The notes: generated by a model not told the origin, from the letters alone. A stretch of 21,059 nt of DNA from Acephala macrosclerotiorum (GCA_014904845.1 MU119754.1:1-21059), one strand, 5' to 3'. Counted from the first letter of the stretch, positions 1 to 13,153 are shown. Program-made: numbers and translations.

Positions 1-2933
1 AATTATTTATATAATAATTTAATATTTTTAAATATATTTTAATTAATAAATTTAATATTATATATTAAAATGAAATTTTTTTTATTTAATTATTTTATTT
101 GTTTTCAAATTATATATAAAAATAATAATTTTTTTGAATTCGAATTTTTTATTTAATTTTATATAAATAAAAACATTGTATTTATAAATAATAATATTAT
201 AAATAAATTTAATAATTTTTTTAAAAATCGAGTTTTTTATTAATTTAATTTCAATTTAATTGAAAAAATTATTTCGTATTATAATTAAATTATTAAATAT
301 TTTATCTTATAAAAATTTAATTATATTTATTTTAATATAATAAAATAATAAAATTTTCTCGTGTTTTTTTTGTTTTTGTATTAATAATTACTATAATTTA
401 CTATAAAATCTCGAACGTTTTTATAGTATTTTTTTTAGTAATATTAATTAATTATTCGATAATAAATTTTTTTTTTTTAATATATTTAAATTTATTATAT
501 AATTCAATTATAATTATTATATATTATTTTAAATTCTTTAAAATAAATTGAAATAAATAGAATTTAATAGTATTTTTTTATAGTATTTTATTTTAAATAT
601 TATAATCGACGAATTTTTGAATTAATTTATAGAATTTTATTTTCGAAAATTATTTTAATCGTTTTAAAATTATTAAATACTAAATAATATTTTAAAAATA
701 ATTCGAATAATTATTATTAAAAAAAAAATATATATTATTATTATTATTATTATTTAATAGTTTATTAATCTCAAAAAAAACAATTAATATAATATATATA
801 AAAAATACGATTAATATTGAAAATTGAAATTTAAAAATATTAAATTTAAATTTTTTTTTTCAAATTTGATTTAATAATTTAAATAAATATTTTTATTTTA
901 TTTTATATATTTATTTTTAATTACAAATGATTTATTTTCAATTTTTCGATTAATTTTACGTTTTTTAATCGAAATTAAAATTATTTTAATATAATTAAAT
1001 TCAATTGTAATAAATTTATTAATATTTATTTTAAAAATAAAATAAATATTATATAATTAAAATTGTAATTTGTAAAAACATTTTAAAATTTTTCAATGTT
1101 TTCTTTTTATCGTATTATAATTTTATTTAATAATATTTCAAAGTTTTAATTCGTATTAAATTATTCGTTTTCGTTTTTTATTATTATATTAATCGAGTAT
1201 TTTTTTATATTTTTATTAATCAATATTAATATTTAAAATAATTATTTTTTTATTTATTAATAAAATTATAATAAATTTTATAAAATATTAAAATTGTTAT
1301 AAATTTATTTTATAAAAATATTATAGTAATTTTTTTTTTAATTCGAAAAATTTGTTTTTTTTTTTTAATTAATCGATATAACGATTTAATAATAATATTA
1401 AAAAATTAAATTTATATTATATAATAAATACAAATTTTAATAAAAATTTTAATTTTAAAAATATTATTATATTTAATTTATTTTAAAATCTTAATAATTT
1501 TTATATTTTCAAAAAAACGTTTTTTAAAATTACAAATAAAATTAATAATAATTATTTTATTTTAATAAAATTATAATTTGAATTTTATACAAATTTAAAT
1601 TTTTTTAATTCAATTTAATATTTTATTCAAATTTTAAATGTATTTAAAAATGAATCAACGAATTTTTAAAAATATTAATTTATTATTGTAATTCGTATAA
1701 AGTTTTTTGATTTTTATATTATTTAAAAATAATATTACAATTTTAAAAAATACGTTTTTTAGAATTATTATAATAATTCGAATGAATTAAATTATAAAAT
1801 TAATTATTTTTTGAGATAATATTATTATTTGTAGAAATTTTAATAAAATTATAAAAATTATTATATTTTTATTTTAAATGTTTAATATAAATTAATCGTA
1901 TTTAAAAAAAAAATTTATTAAAAAAATATAAAAATATTTAATAAATTTTTTAAAAAATTTATTTATAAAAAAAAATATATTAATATTTTTTAAAGTAATC
2001 GAATTTATTTTTATAATTATATTAATTAATTAATAATTTTTAATAATTTTTTTCACGATTAAAAACTATAAATTTCAATAAAAAAAAATTTTTTTTTTAA
2101 ATATTTTATAATTAAATTATTTTTAAAATATTTTTATTATAATTGAAAATAAAATTTTAAAATAATAAAAACTTTTTTTTTATTATATTATATATTAAAT
2201 TGTTTTAATACGAATAAACGAATTAATATTTTTATAAATTTTAAAAAAAAAATTTAATTAAATATTATCGTTTTTTTATAATTAAATATTATTTTATTAA
2301 ATATTTTTTTTTTTTAAATTTTTATAATTAATTTTCAATAAATAAAAATATTAATCGTTTAAAAATAAATCGTAATTTTTTTGATATTAAAACAATTTAC
2401 AATAATAAATATTTTATATATTTTTAATATATTTTTAAAATATTTTTTATATTTTAAATGGATTAAATTAATATTTTTTTTTAATTTTATTAATTAAATC
2501 GATAAATTATATTTTTTTAAATTTAAATTTATATATTATATTAATATTTATATTAAATAAATTTAAATTAAAATTATTTAACGATAAAATTATTTTTTTT
2601 ATTTGAGTTTTTTTTGAGTTTTTATATTTGAAAATTTTTTAATTTTGTTTTTTTTAATAAAATAAAATAATTAATATTTCGTATTATTTTTAAAATATTT
2701 TTTTTTAATATTTACATATAAAAATAATAATATTATTACAAAAAAATATTTTTTTATTTTTTCGTTAAAATATTTTTTATTTAAAATTTTATTTATTTTT
2801 TTTTTATTAAAAAAAAATAATTTTATTTTTTATATTGTTTTATTTGTATTTTTTTTGAATTAATAATACTTATTTTAATTATATTTATTTTATATAAAAT
2901 AATATTAAAAGTATTTACATCGAGAAAAAAAAT
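1..2933. other. AT-rich RIP-type desert, no gene
   Basis: This stretch is almost entirely A and T, and no stop-poor frame or recognisable protein motif was found on either strand. Most of the few C residues are in CpG; in 601-661, for example, every C is followed by G. That is expected when CpA, CpT and CpC have been converted to TpN on both strands by RIP. Short TTA-type simple repeats occur near 733-753. The stretch is probably one or more transposon copies mutated past recognition, but the family cannot be read. Confidence 0.75.
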
Positions 2934-3645
2934 TTGCCAGCCGTTTTGCCGAAACGCACGTGCGCTAGTAGCGCTATTAGCGAGCCAATGAACTGCTAGC
3001 CGATTGCCAACGCTACCGGCTATTTTGGCCTAGTGTCAACAGCGCTAGCCCGGTGCCAATGTTGCCAGAATACTGCTAATAGCACCAATTTACGATCAAA
3101 CGCTTAGATATTTGAAACATATAATCTATAGCACTTATTTAGTCTATTATAGAAGTTTTAAGCAAATCTATCGAGCGCGCATTGAGATATTAAGTTGCAA
3201 AGTTGAAAACTATTGAGTTTTGGTGTTCTTTGCCAAGGGACTAGCGGCCGTACTTTATCCGACCAATCATTGAAAATATCGAAAGAATGGATAAGAATGA
3301 GAATTGAAAATATCAACGCTATTTAAAATCTAGTCGTAGAATCGATCGATTCAAGCAAAGTTTACGCGCGTAGAAGCACCGGTTTAGTATGCGAGTAGTT
3401 GCTCGATATTAAGAGCTTAGATTGAGGCACTTAGAGGCTGAGCGGCTCAATTGATTAAGTGTGGCTGCATAAATGCCGCCTGCAGCCGTCTGCAGCCGCT
3501 CGAGAGCCGAGAGTTTTAGTGTTCTTATTGGTCTAGACTCACTTGCCAATCGATTATCATTGGGCGCCAAAGTTTTGAACATGCAATTACTGTGTAGCGC
3601 GCGCCACTGGCAAGCCGCTGGCACTATTGGCAGATGATTAGCAAT
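2934..3645. other. Normal-composition island, no recognisable gene
   Basis: Base composition changes abruptly at both ends from near-pure AT to roughly balanced sequence. The island contains many short GCCA/TGGC and GCTAG words, a duplicated 12-mer ATTGAAAATATC (3269-3280 and 3303-3314), a tandem TGCAGCCG pair near 3480-3498, and two copies of GTTTT(G/A)GTGTTC (3217-3228 and 3513-3524). A 71-codon minus-strand frame (3409-3624) has no recognisable domain and is treated as chance. I see no tRNA or rRNA. It shares AGCGAGCCAAT (2979-2989) and GAAACGCAC (2951-2959) with the second island near 18.8-19.7 kb. It looks like single-copy or recently arrived DNA that escaped RIP. Confidence 0.7.
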
Positions 3646-6600
3646 AAAAAATTAAAAATAAAAAAAAATTCGTTAAAATATAAAAATCGTTTACAAGTTT
3701 TAATATTATATTATTTTTTAATAATATTAATATTTAATTTTTCGTATTATATTTTTTTTTTAATATTTTTTTAATTTGAAAATATATACGAATATAATAA
3801 TTTTTAGTAATTTAATACAAATAAATTTTTAAAAAAAAACAATTATAATCGTATAAATAAAATTAAAATTTTTAAAATCTTGAAATATATTATTTTACGA
3901 ATTATTATTTTTATATTTAATTTGTATTTTTATTATTATAATAAATAATTATTTCAAAAAAAAATTTTTATATTATTTATAAAAAAAAAAAAAAAATTTA
4001 TATTTAATTTTGTATTTAATTTTTATTTTTATAATTATTATTTTAATAAATTTGAAATTTTATTTAATAATAATAAATAATTAAAAATTTTTAATATTTA
4101 TAATAATATTATTAAAATTTCAAATTATATATATAAAAACAATATAATATTTTATTTTAATATTTAATATTTCGTATTTTTTATTTGAATTAATTAATTT
4201 AAACAAATTAAAATATAATTTAAAAATAATAATAATATATTTTTTTTAATTAATAATAAAAAATTGTTTTTTATGAAATTAATTTATTTTTTTAAATAAT
4301 TTTTAATATTTTTTTTATTATAATAATTTTAATATTTATTAAAATCAAATAATAAATATAATTTTTTCGTTATTAATTAATAATTATTATAATAAAATTT
4401 AATATTTTTAAAATATTAATAATTATTATTTTTTTTTTTAAATTTTTAAAAATAATATTATATTTTTAAAAAAATTTTATAATAAAATTTTATTAATAAA
4501 ATTATTATTTTAAAGTTTTATTTTTTAATTGATTTATATTTAATTTTTTTTTATTTTTTATTTTAAATATTTTACAAAATTTATTATTATAATTTAATTT
4601 TTAAATATTTTTTTTTATTTATTTGTTTTATTAAAAATTTTTTTATATATTTTAAATTTTATTTTTCGATTTATTTATTATTATTATATTTATTAATAAT
4701 TTTTTATAAAATTTATTAATAATCGTTTTATTAAAATTTTAAATATTAATATTATTATTATTAAAAATATATAATAATAAATTCGATTTTTTTAAAAAAA
4801 TTTTATTAATATTAATTTTTTTTTTTTTTAAATAATAAATTAAATAAATTTTTAAATTTTTTATATATTTTTAAAACGTTTATTAAAATTATAATTAAAA
4901 AATTTTTTAATTATTTATTTTATAATTTGATTATATTAATATTAATTGTTTTTAAATATAAATAATTATAAAAATCGATTATAATATTATTAATCGTTTT
5001 TTTAATAATAATATTTATAATTAATTAATTTATAAAAAAATAATTAATAAAAAAATCGATTTTTTTTATTTTTTATTCGTTTAAAATATTTAAAATAATA
5101 TTATTTATTTTATTAATTATTGTATATAACGTTAATTTTTATTATATTTTTTTAAATAATCGATAATATATTTTACAAAAATTTTATATTTTTTTTTTTT
5201 TATATTATTATATTTTTTTTATTTATAATTAAAAAAAAATTTTTATTTATATTTTTATAAAAAAATAAATAAATTTTAATTTTAATTTATAAAAATTATA
5301 ATATTATTCAATTTTTAAAATATTTTTATAATATTAATATTTAAAATAATTTTTAAATTATAAAATAATACGAAAAAAAAAAAAAAAAATTTAATTTTTT
5401 AATAAAATCGTTTATTTAAATTGAAAATTTTAAATTTAAATAATACGTAAAATCGAAAATTGAAATTCGATATAAATTTTTTTAATAATTATATATATTT
5501 TTTATTGAATTTTTTTTATAAATAATTCGAATAAAATAAAAAATAATAAATTATTAATTGTATTTAAAATTATTTATTATATTACAATATTTAAATATTT
5601 TTATTAAATTTTCAAATATTTTAAATTATTAATTTTATTGTATTATTTTTTTTTGATTTTATATTTATATATAATAATCGTTTTTTTATATATTTTATTA
5701 TAATTATAAATAAATATTTCTATTGATTTATAATCGATTTTTTTAAAAATTCGATTTTTAATATATATTAAATTTTTTTTTATAAATTCGTATTTTTATT
5801 ATTATTTATTTAATTTATTTCGTTCAATTAATTTTTTAAATATTAAATTAAATAAATTTATATATATTTTTATTATTAAAAACTTTTTTATAAATTAATC
5901 AATAATTTTATACAAAATTTTTATATTTATTTAATAATATTTTTAATTGTATTTATAAAAACAAATTTTAAAATAATTTTTAATATTATATTTTAATATA
6001 AATCGAATTTATTTTTTATAAATCGAATTAATATATTGTAAAAATTATATTTTTTTTGATTTTTAAAATAATTTTATAGTTTTTATATATATTGTCGTAT
6101 TATTTTAAAAAAATCGTAATATTATTTTTTTTAAATTAAAATATTTTAAAAATTTTAAAAAAAAATATTTATAATTTTAATATAAATATATATTTTTTAA
6201 AATTTTATATTTTAAAAAATTGTTTTTATTATTTATAAAAAACTTTTTAAAAAAAATAAATAATATAATTAAAATAAAAATATTTTTTATTAAAAAAAAT
6301 AATTTATTAATTTTAATTTTTAAATTAAAAATTGATTTAATAATTTAAAAATACAAAATTTTAAATTATTATTTTTAAATAAAATTCATTTTAAAAATTA
6401 GTTTTTATTTATATTGTTTTTTTTAAAAAAAAAATTTATTCGTTTATTTATTTTAATAAAATATATTTATTAAATAAATATTTTTTTAATTGATTTTTTT
6501 CAATTAAAATTTTTTATTTTAATTTTTTTCGTATTATTTTTTGAAATTCGAAATTTATTTTAATTTTATTATTTTAATTTAAAAACGATTATAAACAATT

Positions 6601-7100
6601 TACGAATTATTATTTTTAAAATATAAAATAATAAAACAATTTTATTTTTTAATATTATAATTTTTTTTTTTTTTCGTATTAAAAATTTTTTTTTTTATAT
6701 TCGTTTTAATATTAATTATTTCGAATAATTCAATATATAATTTTTATAAATTAATATTTTTTTATAATTTTATAATTTTGTAATCAAATTATTTAATTTC
6801 AAATAATATAATAAAAATAAAAACTTTTATTAATTAATTTTTAATTTTCAATTTTTAATAATAATAATAAAAAATAAAATATATAAATCGTATATAAATA
6901 ATTTTTAATGAAATTTATTAAAATAATTTATTTTTTAATATTATTTTATTAATATAAAATAAAAAAATTTAATCGTAAATTAATTCGTTTTAATTAATAA
7001 ATTAAATTTATTTGAAATAATTTGTAATTCGTAAATTAATTAATTAATTAATTAAAATAAAAAAAAAATTATTAATTAATTTATAATAAACGAAAACTTA
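3646..7100. other. AT-rich RIP-type desert, no gene
   Basis: Long AT-only runs with C almost confined to CpG (for example all C residues in 4861-4980 and 5041-5100). No open frame or protein motif could be recovered. It includes an ATTA microsatellite at about 7035-7056. It is likely fully degraded repeat DNA; orientation and family are unreadable. Confidence 0.7.
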
Positions 7101-8964
7101 TTATATATTAAAAAATACGTAATTAGTATTACTTTCGAAATTAGTTATTTATAAGAATTTTTAAAAAAAAAATATATAATTTTATTATATTATCGAATAA
7201 TTATAATTTTTAATATTATAAAAATTTAATTATAAAATTTAATTTAAAAAAAATAATAATATTATTATAAAAAATTATTTATATTAATATTTTATTAAAA
7301 ATTATTATATTTTATATTTAAAATATAAATAATATAAATATAAAATTTAATAATTTTAAAAATATTTTAATTTAAAAAAATAAAAATATTTTTAAATATT
7401 ATTATATTAATAAAAGAAATATTTAATTTGAAATTATTTTATTAATATAGAATTATATTAATTATATAAACGCTTTAATATATATTAATATAATATTTTA
7501 TAAAAGTTTTTTAACGAATCGATTATAATATAAATATTAAATATTATTATTATTAATATTTTATATTTAAATAAAAAATTAATTTTATAAATAATAAATT
7601 TATTTACAATATTTTAAATCGTTAAAATTTTTAAAAATATATTTATAAAAATAATATAAAATATTTTTCGTATATATTAAATTAATATATATTAAAAATT
7701 ATTTAATTATTTCGTTTATAATATAAAAATAAAAATTTTCGTTTATAAAATTTCAATAAAATATTAAAATATAATAATTAAAATTAAAAAAATATTTATC
7801 GAAATTTATAATAATATAAAAAAAATAAAAAAATATTATATTTTATTACGTTAAATTTATAAAATTATTTATAATAAATTAAACGAATAATAAATTAATA
7901 AATTTTTTTTTTATAAATAATAATTAAAATTATAAACGATTTAATAAAATCGAATAATATTATATTTATATTATTAATTTTTAAAATTTATTTTAAAATA
8001 ATTAATAATAATACGTTATTATTATTAATTATTAAAAAGATATATTATTTATATATTAAACGCTAAATTAATAATATATTCGTAATAAAAAATAATTCAA
8101 ATGTAAAATTTATATTAAATTTATTAATTTTTTCGAATATATATATTTAATATAAAAAAATAAAAATAAAAAAATTTATATTAATTATTAATAATTATTA
8201 ATAAAATATATATAATTAATATATTTTATAAATTAATTAATTTTCGATTTATAATTATTAAATTGTATTATATTAAAAAAAAATATTGAAAATTTAAAAT
8301 AACGATTAAAATTGTAATTAAAAAATTTTTTTTATATTTTTTTCGTCGAATGAATTAAATAAAAAATTAATTTAACGATATAATTAAAAACGTTCAAAGA
8401 AATTACGTAATAAAAACATATTTAATAAAAAATAATATTTTATTAAAAGTAATAATAAAAATTTTAAAAATTTCAACGAATAATTTATTATTATTATTAT
8501 TAAAAAAATTAAAATTTTTATAATATTTATAAAAAAAAAAAAAAAAATCGATATAAAATTTATATAAAAACTATAAACGAAAAATACGATTACGATTTCT
8601 AAATAATTATTTAAAACGTTTTAAAATAAAAAATTAATAATTTAATTATAAAAAAAGTATTTAATTTCATCGAATATAATTCGATTAAATATATTAAAAT
8701 TCGTATTTTCAATTTAAAATTAATTAACGAGATTAAAAATAAAACTATTAATACTTTTTACAAAAAATTAAAACTAATAATTTAAAAATATAATAACGAA
8801 AAAAAAATAATTTAATTTAATTTTTTACGATTTAATAAATTAATTAATAAATAATTATTATTTTAATATTTTTTTTAATTTAATTTTTTAAAAAAAAAAT
8901 TAAAATATAATTTTATAATATTATTTAAATTTATACGTAATTAATAACAATTTTTTAACGATTT
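7101..8964. other. AT-rich degraded DNA, possibly a second element relic
   Basis: Somewhat less decayed than the DNA to its left, with a few C residues outside CpG, mainly after about 8300. Around 8659-8787 a + strand frame stays open for about 43 codons with a polar, Gag-like flavour, but that is too short and too mutated to identify. There is a TTA repeat at about 8484-8501 and an A-rich tract at about 8531-8547. No paired LTR was found. It may be the target element into which the chromovirus inserted; this is inference. Confidence 0.45.
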
Positions 8965-8969
8965 ATATT
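8965..8969. repeat. Target-site duplication, left copy (ATATT)
   Basis: The five bases immediately before the 5' LTR are ATATT and are repeated exactly at 18609-18613 immediately after the 3' LTR. A 5-bp duplication is the usual footprint of Ty3/Gypsy integration. In AT-rich DNA a chance match is possible, but the position is exact on both sides. Confidence 0.85.
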
Positions 8970-9099
8970 TGTTACGTAAAAAAACTCGAAATCAAATAAT
9001 ACAATTTAATTTAATTTAATATAGTTTATCGAGTTTAATTTTTATATCGTAATCTTATAAAATGAATTATTTTTTATTACACATACTACTTTTTCAACA
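8970..9099 (+). repeat. 5' LTR (130 bp)
   Basis: Starts TGTTACGTAAA and ends TTTTTCAACA, keeping canonical TG...CA ends and a 4-bp terminal inverted repeat (TGTT/AACA). It aligns without gaps to 18479-18608. I count about 28 differences in 130 bp, every one a C/T or G/A transition. That is what RIP acting separately on two originally identical LTRs would give. The promoter and polyadenylation signals expected in an LTR cannot be separated from the general AT-richness. Confidence 0.95.
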
Positions 9100-9117
9100 A
9101 ATAGTAATAATACTAAT
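9100..9117 (+). promoter_or_regulatory. Possible decayed primer-binding site
   Basis: In + orientation the tRNA primer-binding site should start at or just after the 5' LTR end. The sequence here (TAGTAATAATAC from 9102) could be a RIP product of a TGG-starting site, because TGG becomes TAG or TAA. No specific tRNA can be named, so this rests mainly on position. Confidence 0.3.
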
Positions 9118-11820
9118 TTATTCGTTTTAAAATTTTATATTTGTCTCGAAACGCGATTTTAACGATTTTTTATTTATCGTTTTATTTTTTAATAATTAAT
9201 ACATCGATCGCACAAAATATTATCGAGATCGCATACGATTTTCAAAAGTTTCAACGAATCAAACACAAATACACTAACGATTTCGAATTTCAAACTATTG
9301 AAATTATTTAATTTATTATTTAATATTTTTCAAATTTTTATTTATTCTATTTTAATTCTATTTTTAAAACTATTTCGATTTTACGAAATATAAAAACTTT
9401 AACGAAATTAAAAAATACTTTTATTTCGAACGCGTAAATTCAAAATAAAATTAATTTCAATGCAATTTTTAAAAAGTTTATTATAATCGTCAAAATTATT
9501 ATACTAGTCCAAAAATCGAAATATATACTTAAAAGCAAAAAAAAAAAACAATTTTAAAAACTTTGAAAATCTCAATATCACAAGAAAAAAACGCTCGATT
9601 TTTTTAAAATTTAAAGTAAAATATTAATTTCGTACAATTCTTTCGAACGATATTATAAAAAAAATATATAATTTTAATTTTATATATCGAAAAAAAAAAT
9701 ACTTAAAAAAATAATTAATTTATTACTCGAAATACTCGAAATCGAAAATAACGATTATAATAATTAATAAAATAATTTTATACTCGAAATATTAATACAA
9801 ATACAAAATATTATTTTTATTATTTTTTAAATTTAAATGCAAAATATAATAAACAATAATAAACGTTATATTTTCATTTATAATAATAATAATAAATATT
9901 ATACTTTCAATCGCGATTATAATAATAATAATAATAATTGAAATTTCGTTAATAAAAATTTTATTAATATAAAATAAAAACTAAAAAATATAAATTATTT
10001 TAATTTAAATTTAAATTTTTTTTATAATAAAAATAACGCAATATTTACTTTTTTATAAATTAAATTAAAAATAATATTATCGAATTACGTATTTTAATTA
10101 TTAAACAAAATTTTTATATTTATTTTTATAATATAATCTTAATATAATACTTTAATAAATTATTTAAATTCGAAAAAAAAAATTTCAAATTCGATTAAAA
10201 CAACGTTTTTATATAAATTAATACGTTTATTTACAAATTCAAAATAATTTTAATTATAATTTTATACAAATTTTCAAAATAAATATATTCGAAAAATAAT
10301 ATTTACAATAAAAAAAACGTTTAAAAATACATATTAAATATTATTCGTATTATAAAAACAATAAATTTTAATAAATTTATTTAATAATTGTTTTAAATTT
10401 TTAATAATATAAATTTAAAATTTCGTATATTTTTTTCGATATTAATTAAAACAATTTTAATTAAAAATTTTATAAAATAAATAATAATAAAAATATAAAT
10501 TTAAAAAACCAATTTAAAAAAAAAGTAATATTTTATTAAATTTAATAATAATAATAAACGCGATCTCGAATTTAAAAAATTAAATAATTTTAATTTAATT
10601 TTTTATTAAAATAAATTAATTAATAATAAAAAATTATTATAAAAATTTATTTTATTATTACTAAAATTCAAACTCGCACTATTAATACTAGTAATAAAAT
10701 CTCGAAAAATCGAAAATAATAAATTTATTTACGAATTAAATTTTTATAAAAATTAATAAAAATTTAATAATAATAATTATAAATTTAAACGATATTATTA
10801 ATACAATAATACACATTAAATTAATAACGATTTTTATAATATTTTTATAAAAATTAAAATTAATTATAATAAAAAATTAAAAAAACAAAAATATTTTTTT
10901 ATTAAAAAATTAAATTTTAATTCAATATAATTCGAAATTCTAATCAAAAAAAAAAATTACTATTAATACAATTTATTTTATTAATACTATCAAAAAAACT
11001 TTTTATCGTAAATACAAAAAAAACTTTCTATCGAAAATTCAATTATTCAGATATATTTATAAAAACTTTTATAATATCGATCGATTTTATTAAATTTCTC
11101 TATCAAAAATCGAAAAATTTTATTAAATTTCTTTATTAAAAACCGAAAAATTTTATCAAATTCTTCTATTAAAAATCGAAAAAATTAATAAATACAATAT
11201 TAATAATACACGAGAAATTAATAAATATAATAAACAAAAAACAATTTTCTCGATTTAATTATTTATAATAAACAATTTCTCGTTTTAACGATTTATTAAA
11301 ACAATTTTTACGAAAACTTTAAATAATTTTATAATAAAATATATATACGCAATAATAAAAATTAAACTAAAAATAAATAATAAATTATATAAAATATATA
11401 TCGATTTTAATTACTCTCGTTTTTTAATCAATAAAAAATAAATACAATTTGTATTAAATTTATTTATCGATAAATTCGAATTAATTACAATCTCAAAAAT
11501 CGACAAATTAATAAAATTTAATAAACGAATTATTTTTATAATATATATATTCAAAATAATTAAAAAATAAAATATATTTTAATAAAATTAAAATTCGTAT
11601 ATAAATAATTAAAAATTTTAACTTTAAACTTTTTTTAAATAATAAATTTTTATATTTATATCAAAAAAAATTAAATTATAAAAACTATATATTTATTATC
11701 AATTTATACGAAAATTTAATTATATTAATTCGAATTCTCACAAAAAATTTCTATATTAAAAAAAAAATTTTATATATAAAAAATATTATAATTTTACTTT
11801 AAAAAACTATTATAATATTA
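9100..11820 (+). pseudogene. Putative gag-protease relic of the chromovirus
   Basis: Gag and aspartic protease are expected between the 5' LTR and the reverse transcriptase, and 2.7 kb is a reasonable length. The coding signal is weak. Stop-poor patches occur in the frame of the downstream RT at 9508-9669, while around 11463-11560 another frame is the more open one, so frameshifts are likely. A run of AAT/ATA codons at about 9870-9940 could be a mutated Gly- or Asp-rich stretch, and an early patch at about 9200-9300 keeps unusually many C residues. I could not recognise a CCHC zinc knuckle or a D-T/S-G protease motif. The assignment is by position and orientation, not by motif. Confidence 0.4.
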
Positions 11821-12180
11821 ATTATATATTTTTTATTATTCAAAAATTATTAATTTATATTTAATATTTAATACGTATATACTTATAATATTATCGTAAA
11901 TAAAATAAATTTTATTATTATTACGAATTTAAATTTTATCGATTTATTAATCAAATGAAAAATTAAATTAAAAATATATCAAAAATACGAAAAAAATAAT
12001 TACTATATAATCAAATCAATTTCAAACGAAAACGAACAAAACTCGAACGAAATTATTATACTCGCAAATAAAAAAATACTAAATAATAATTAGTTATTTT
12101 CTAATAATATTACTAAGTTAATCGATATTTCAAAAATCGTATTAAATAATAACGTTTATATATATATCGTAAATTCAAAA
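11821..12180 (+). pseudogene. Protease C-terminus / protease-RT linker relic
   Basis: Reading in the same frame as the reverse transcriptase (codons starting at positions 1 modulo 3), this stretch has only four stops in 120 codons. It contains a short LL-x3-Y/W-like patch near 11833-11853 that could be the end of an aspartic protease (the family's LLGRPW-type motif), followed by a polar linker rich in Asn, Lys and Ile as expected after G-to-A decay of Asp, Glu and Val. Near 12000-12120 the frame is open apart from one TAG. The assignment depends on continuity with the unmistakable RT downstream; the protease motif itself is uncertain. Confidence 0.4.
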
Positions 12181-13062
12181 TTTGCAATTTAATTCGAAAT
12201 TTTAATCAACGAATTTACAATTTATTAAATTAATAAAAATTTTATCGATTTTTTATTTAAATTATATATATTCATTTTATTAATCGAAAATTAATAAAAT
12301 ATGAAAATTGTTAATAATAAATATTTTATTAATACAAAAAATTAAAAAATTATCAATAAAATATTTAATATTATATATAACAAAAACAAATTCGAATAAA
12401 TAATTTAATTAATATTTTTCGATTATTTCGTATTTATAATTTAAAAAATAATTAAAAACAAATTATATTTTCGTTTTATTATCAATATAAAACTTATTAA
12501 TAAAACGACGATTTTCGACGTATATTCGATATCGTACTAAAAAAAAATTATAAAAATTTTCAAAAATATAATTCATATTACGATTATTAATAAATTAAAA
12601 TTCTTTTATCAATTTTTAATTCGAAAAAATTATTAAAATAAATTTATTATTATTAATTATCGCAATTTAAAACGTTTTAAAATAATTTTTTAAAATTTTA
12701 AAAAAATTTTTATTTATATTCAACGAATTATAAATTTAAAACTCTAATTATATTATTATTTTACTAGAGTTTTTATTAATAATATAATCGTTTTCTTAAA
12801 AACGTTAAAAAATTATTTTTAATATTTATATAAAATATTTACTTTATTTATAAAAATACGTTTATATTTATTTTTATTAAAATTTTTTTTAAAATATTTA
12901 TCGATTTATTTCTTTAATTATCGTATAAACGAATTTAAAATATTTACAATCAAAAAACAAATAATAACAATTAAAAAAAATTTTTTTTTTAAAATTTTAA
13001 AATCTTTAAAAATATATTTAAAAATAATAAATTAATTTCGATTCTATATATTATTTTACGCG
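12181..13062 (+). pseudogene. Ty3/Gypsy reverse transcriptase domain of pol (RIP-inactivated)
   Basis: This domain copied the element RNA into cDNA. In one + frame with no indel the Gypsy RT blocks appear in order: the DVYSIS patch at 12517-12534 (family pattern PDVYPLP), TIIN at 12580-12591 with the first catalytic Asp now Asn (codon 12589), FFYQF at 12601-12615, and FINN at 12772-12783, where the YxDD box has lost both Asp (codons 12778 and 12781). A conserved connection region follows, ending FYILFYAKK just before the A tract. Nearly every deviation is a G-to-A or C-to-T product: Asp to Asn, Gly to Lys or Asn, Val to Ile, and Trp or Gln to stop (for example 13033). The FFYQF form points to a fungal Gypsy clade distinct from those with the AYHQI form. 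Known family patterns, not a search, support the call. Confidence 0.9.

Positions 13063-13151
<89 letters not shown>
13063..13151 (+). repeat. Pure (A)89 homopolymer inside pol
   Basis: Eighty-nine uninterrupted A residues between GCG and CTTTTATACGCG. It sits exactly at the RT/RNase H junction. The frame before it (GCG codon at 13060) and after it (AAC at 13150-13152, then open) is the same, so it would read as 29 Lys codons. The related family has a connection of about 20-30 residues here, so the tract seems to replace or overwrite coding sequence rather than simply interrupt it. It could be slippage expansion of a RIP-made A run, the tail of an inserted retroelement, or an assembly artefact. 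Confidence 0.95.

Positions 13152-13153
<2 letters not shown>

Noticed and set aside
3409..3624. 71-codon minus-strand open frame in the first island
   Set aside because: No recognisable domain, many rare-looking runs from the TGCAGCCG repeats, and no supporting context; at this length chance is enough.
2934..3645. tRNA or 5S rRNA gene in the first island
   Set aside because: No cloverleaf arms with A/B box spacing and no 5S-like core could be found by reading both strands.
13063..13151. Poly(A) tail of a nested LINE as a firm call
   Set aside because: The pol frame and spacing are kept on both sides and there is no room for a LINE body; listed only as one explanation.
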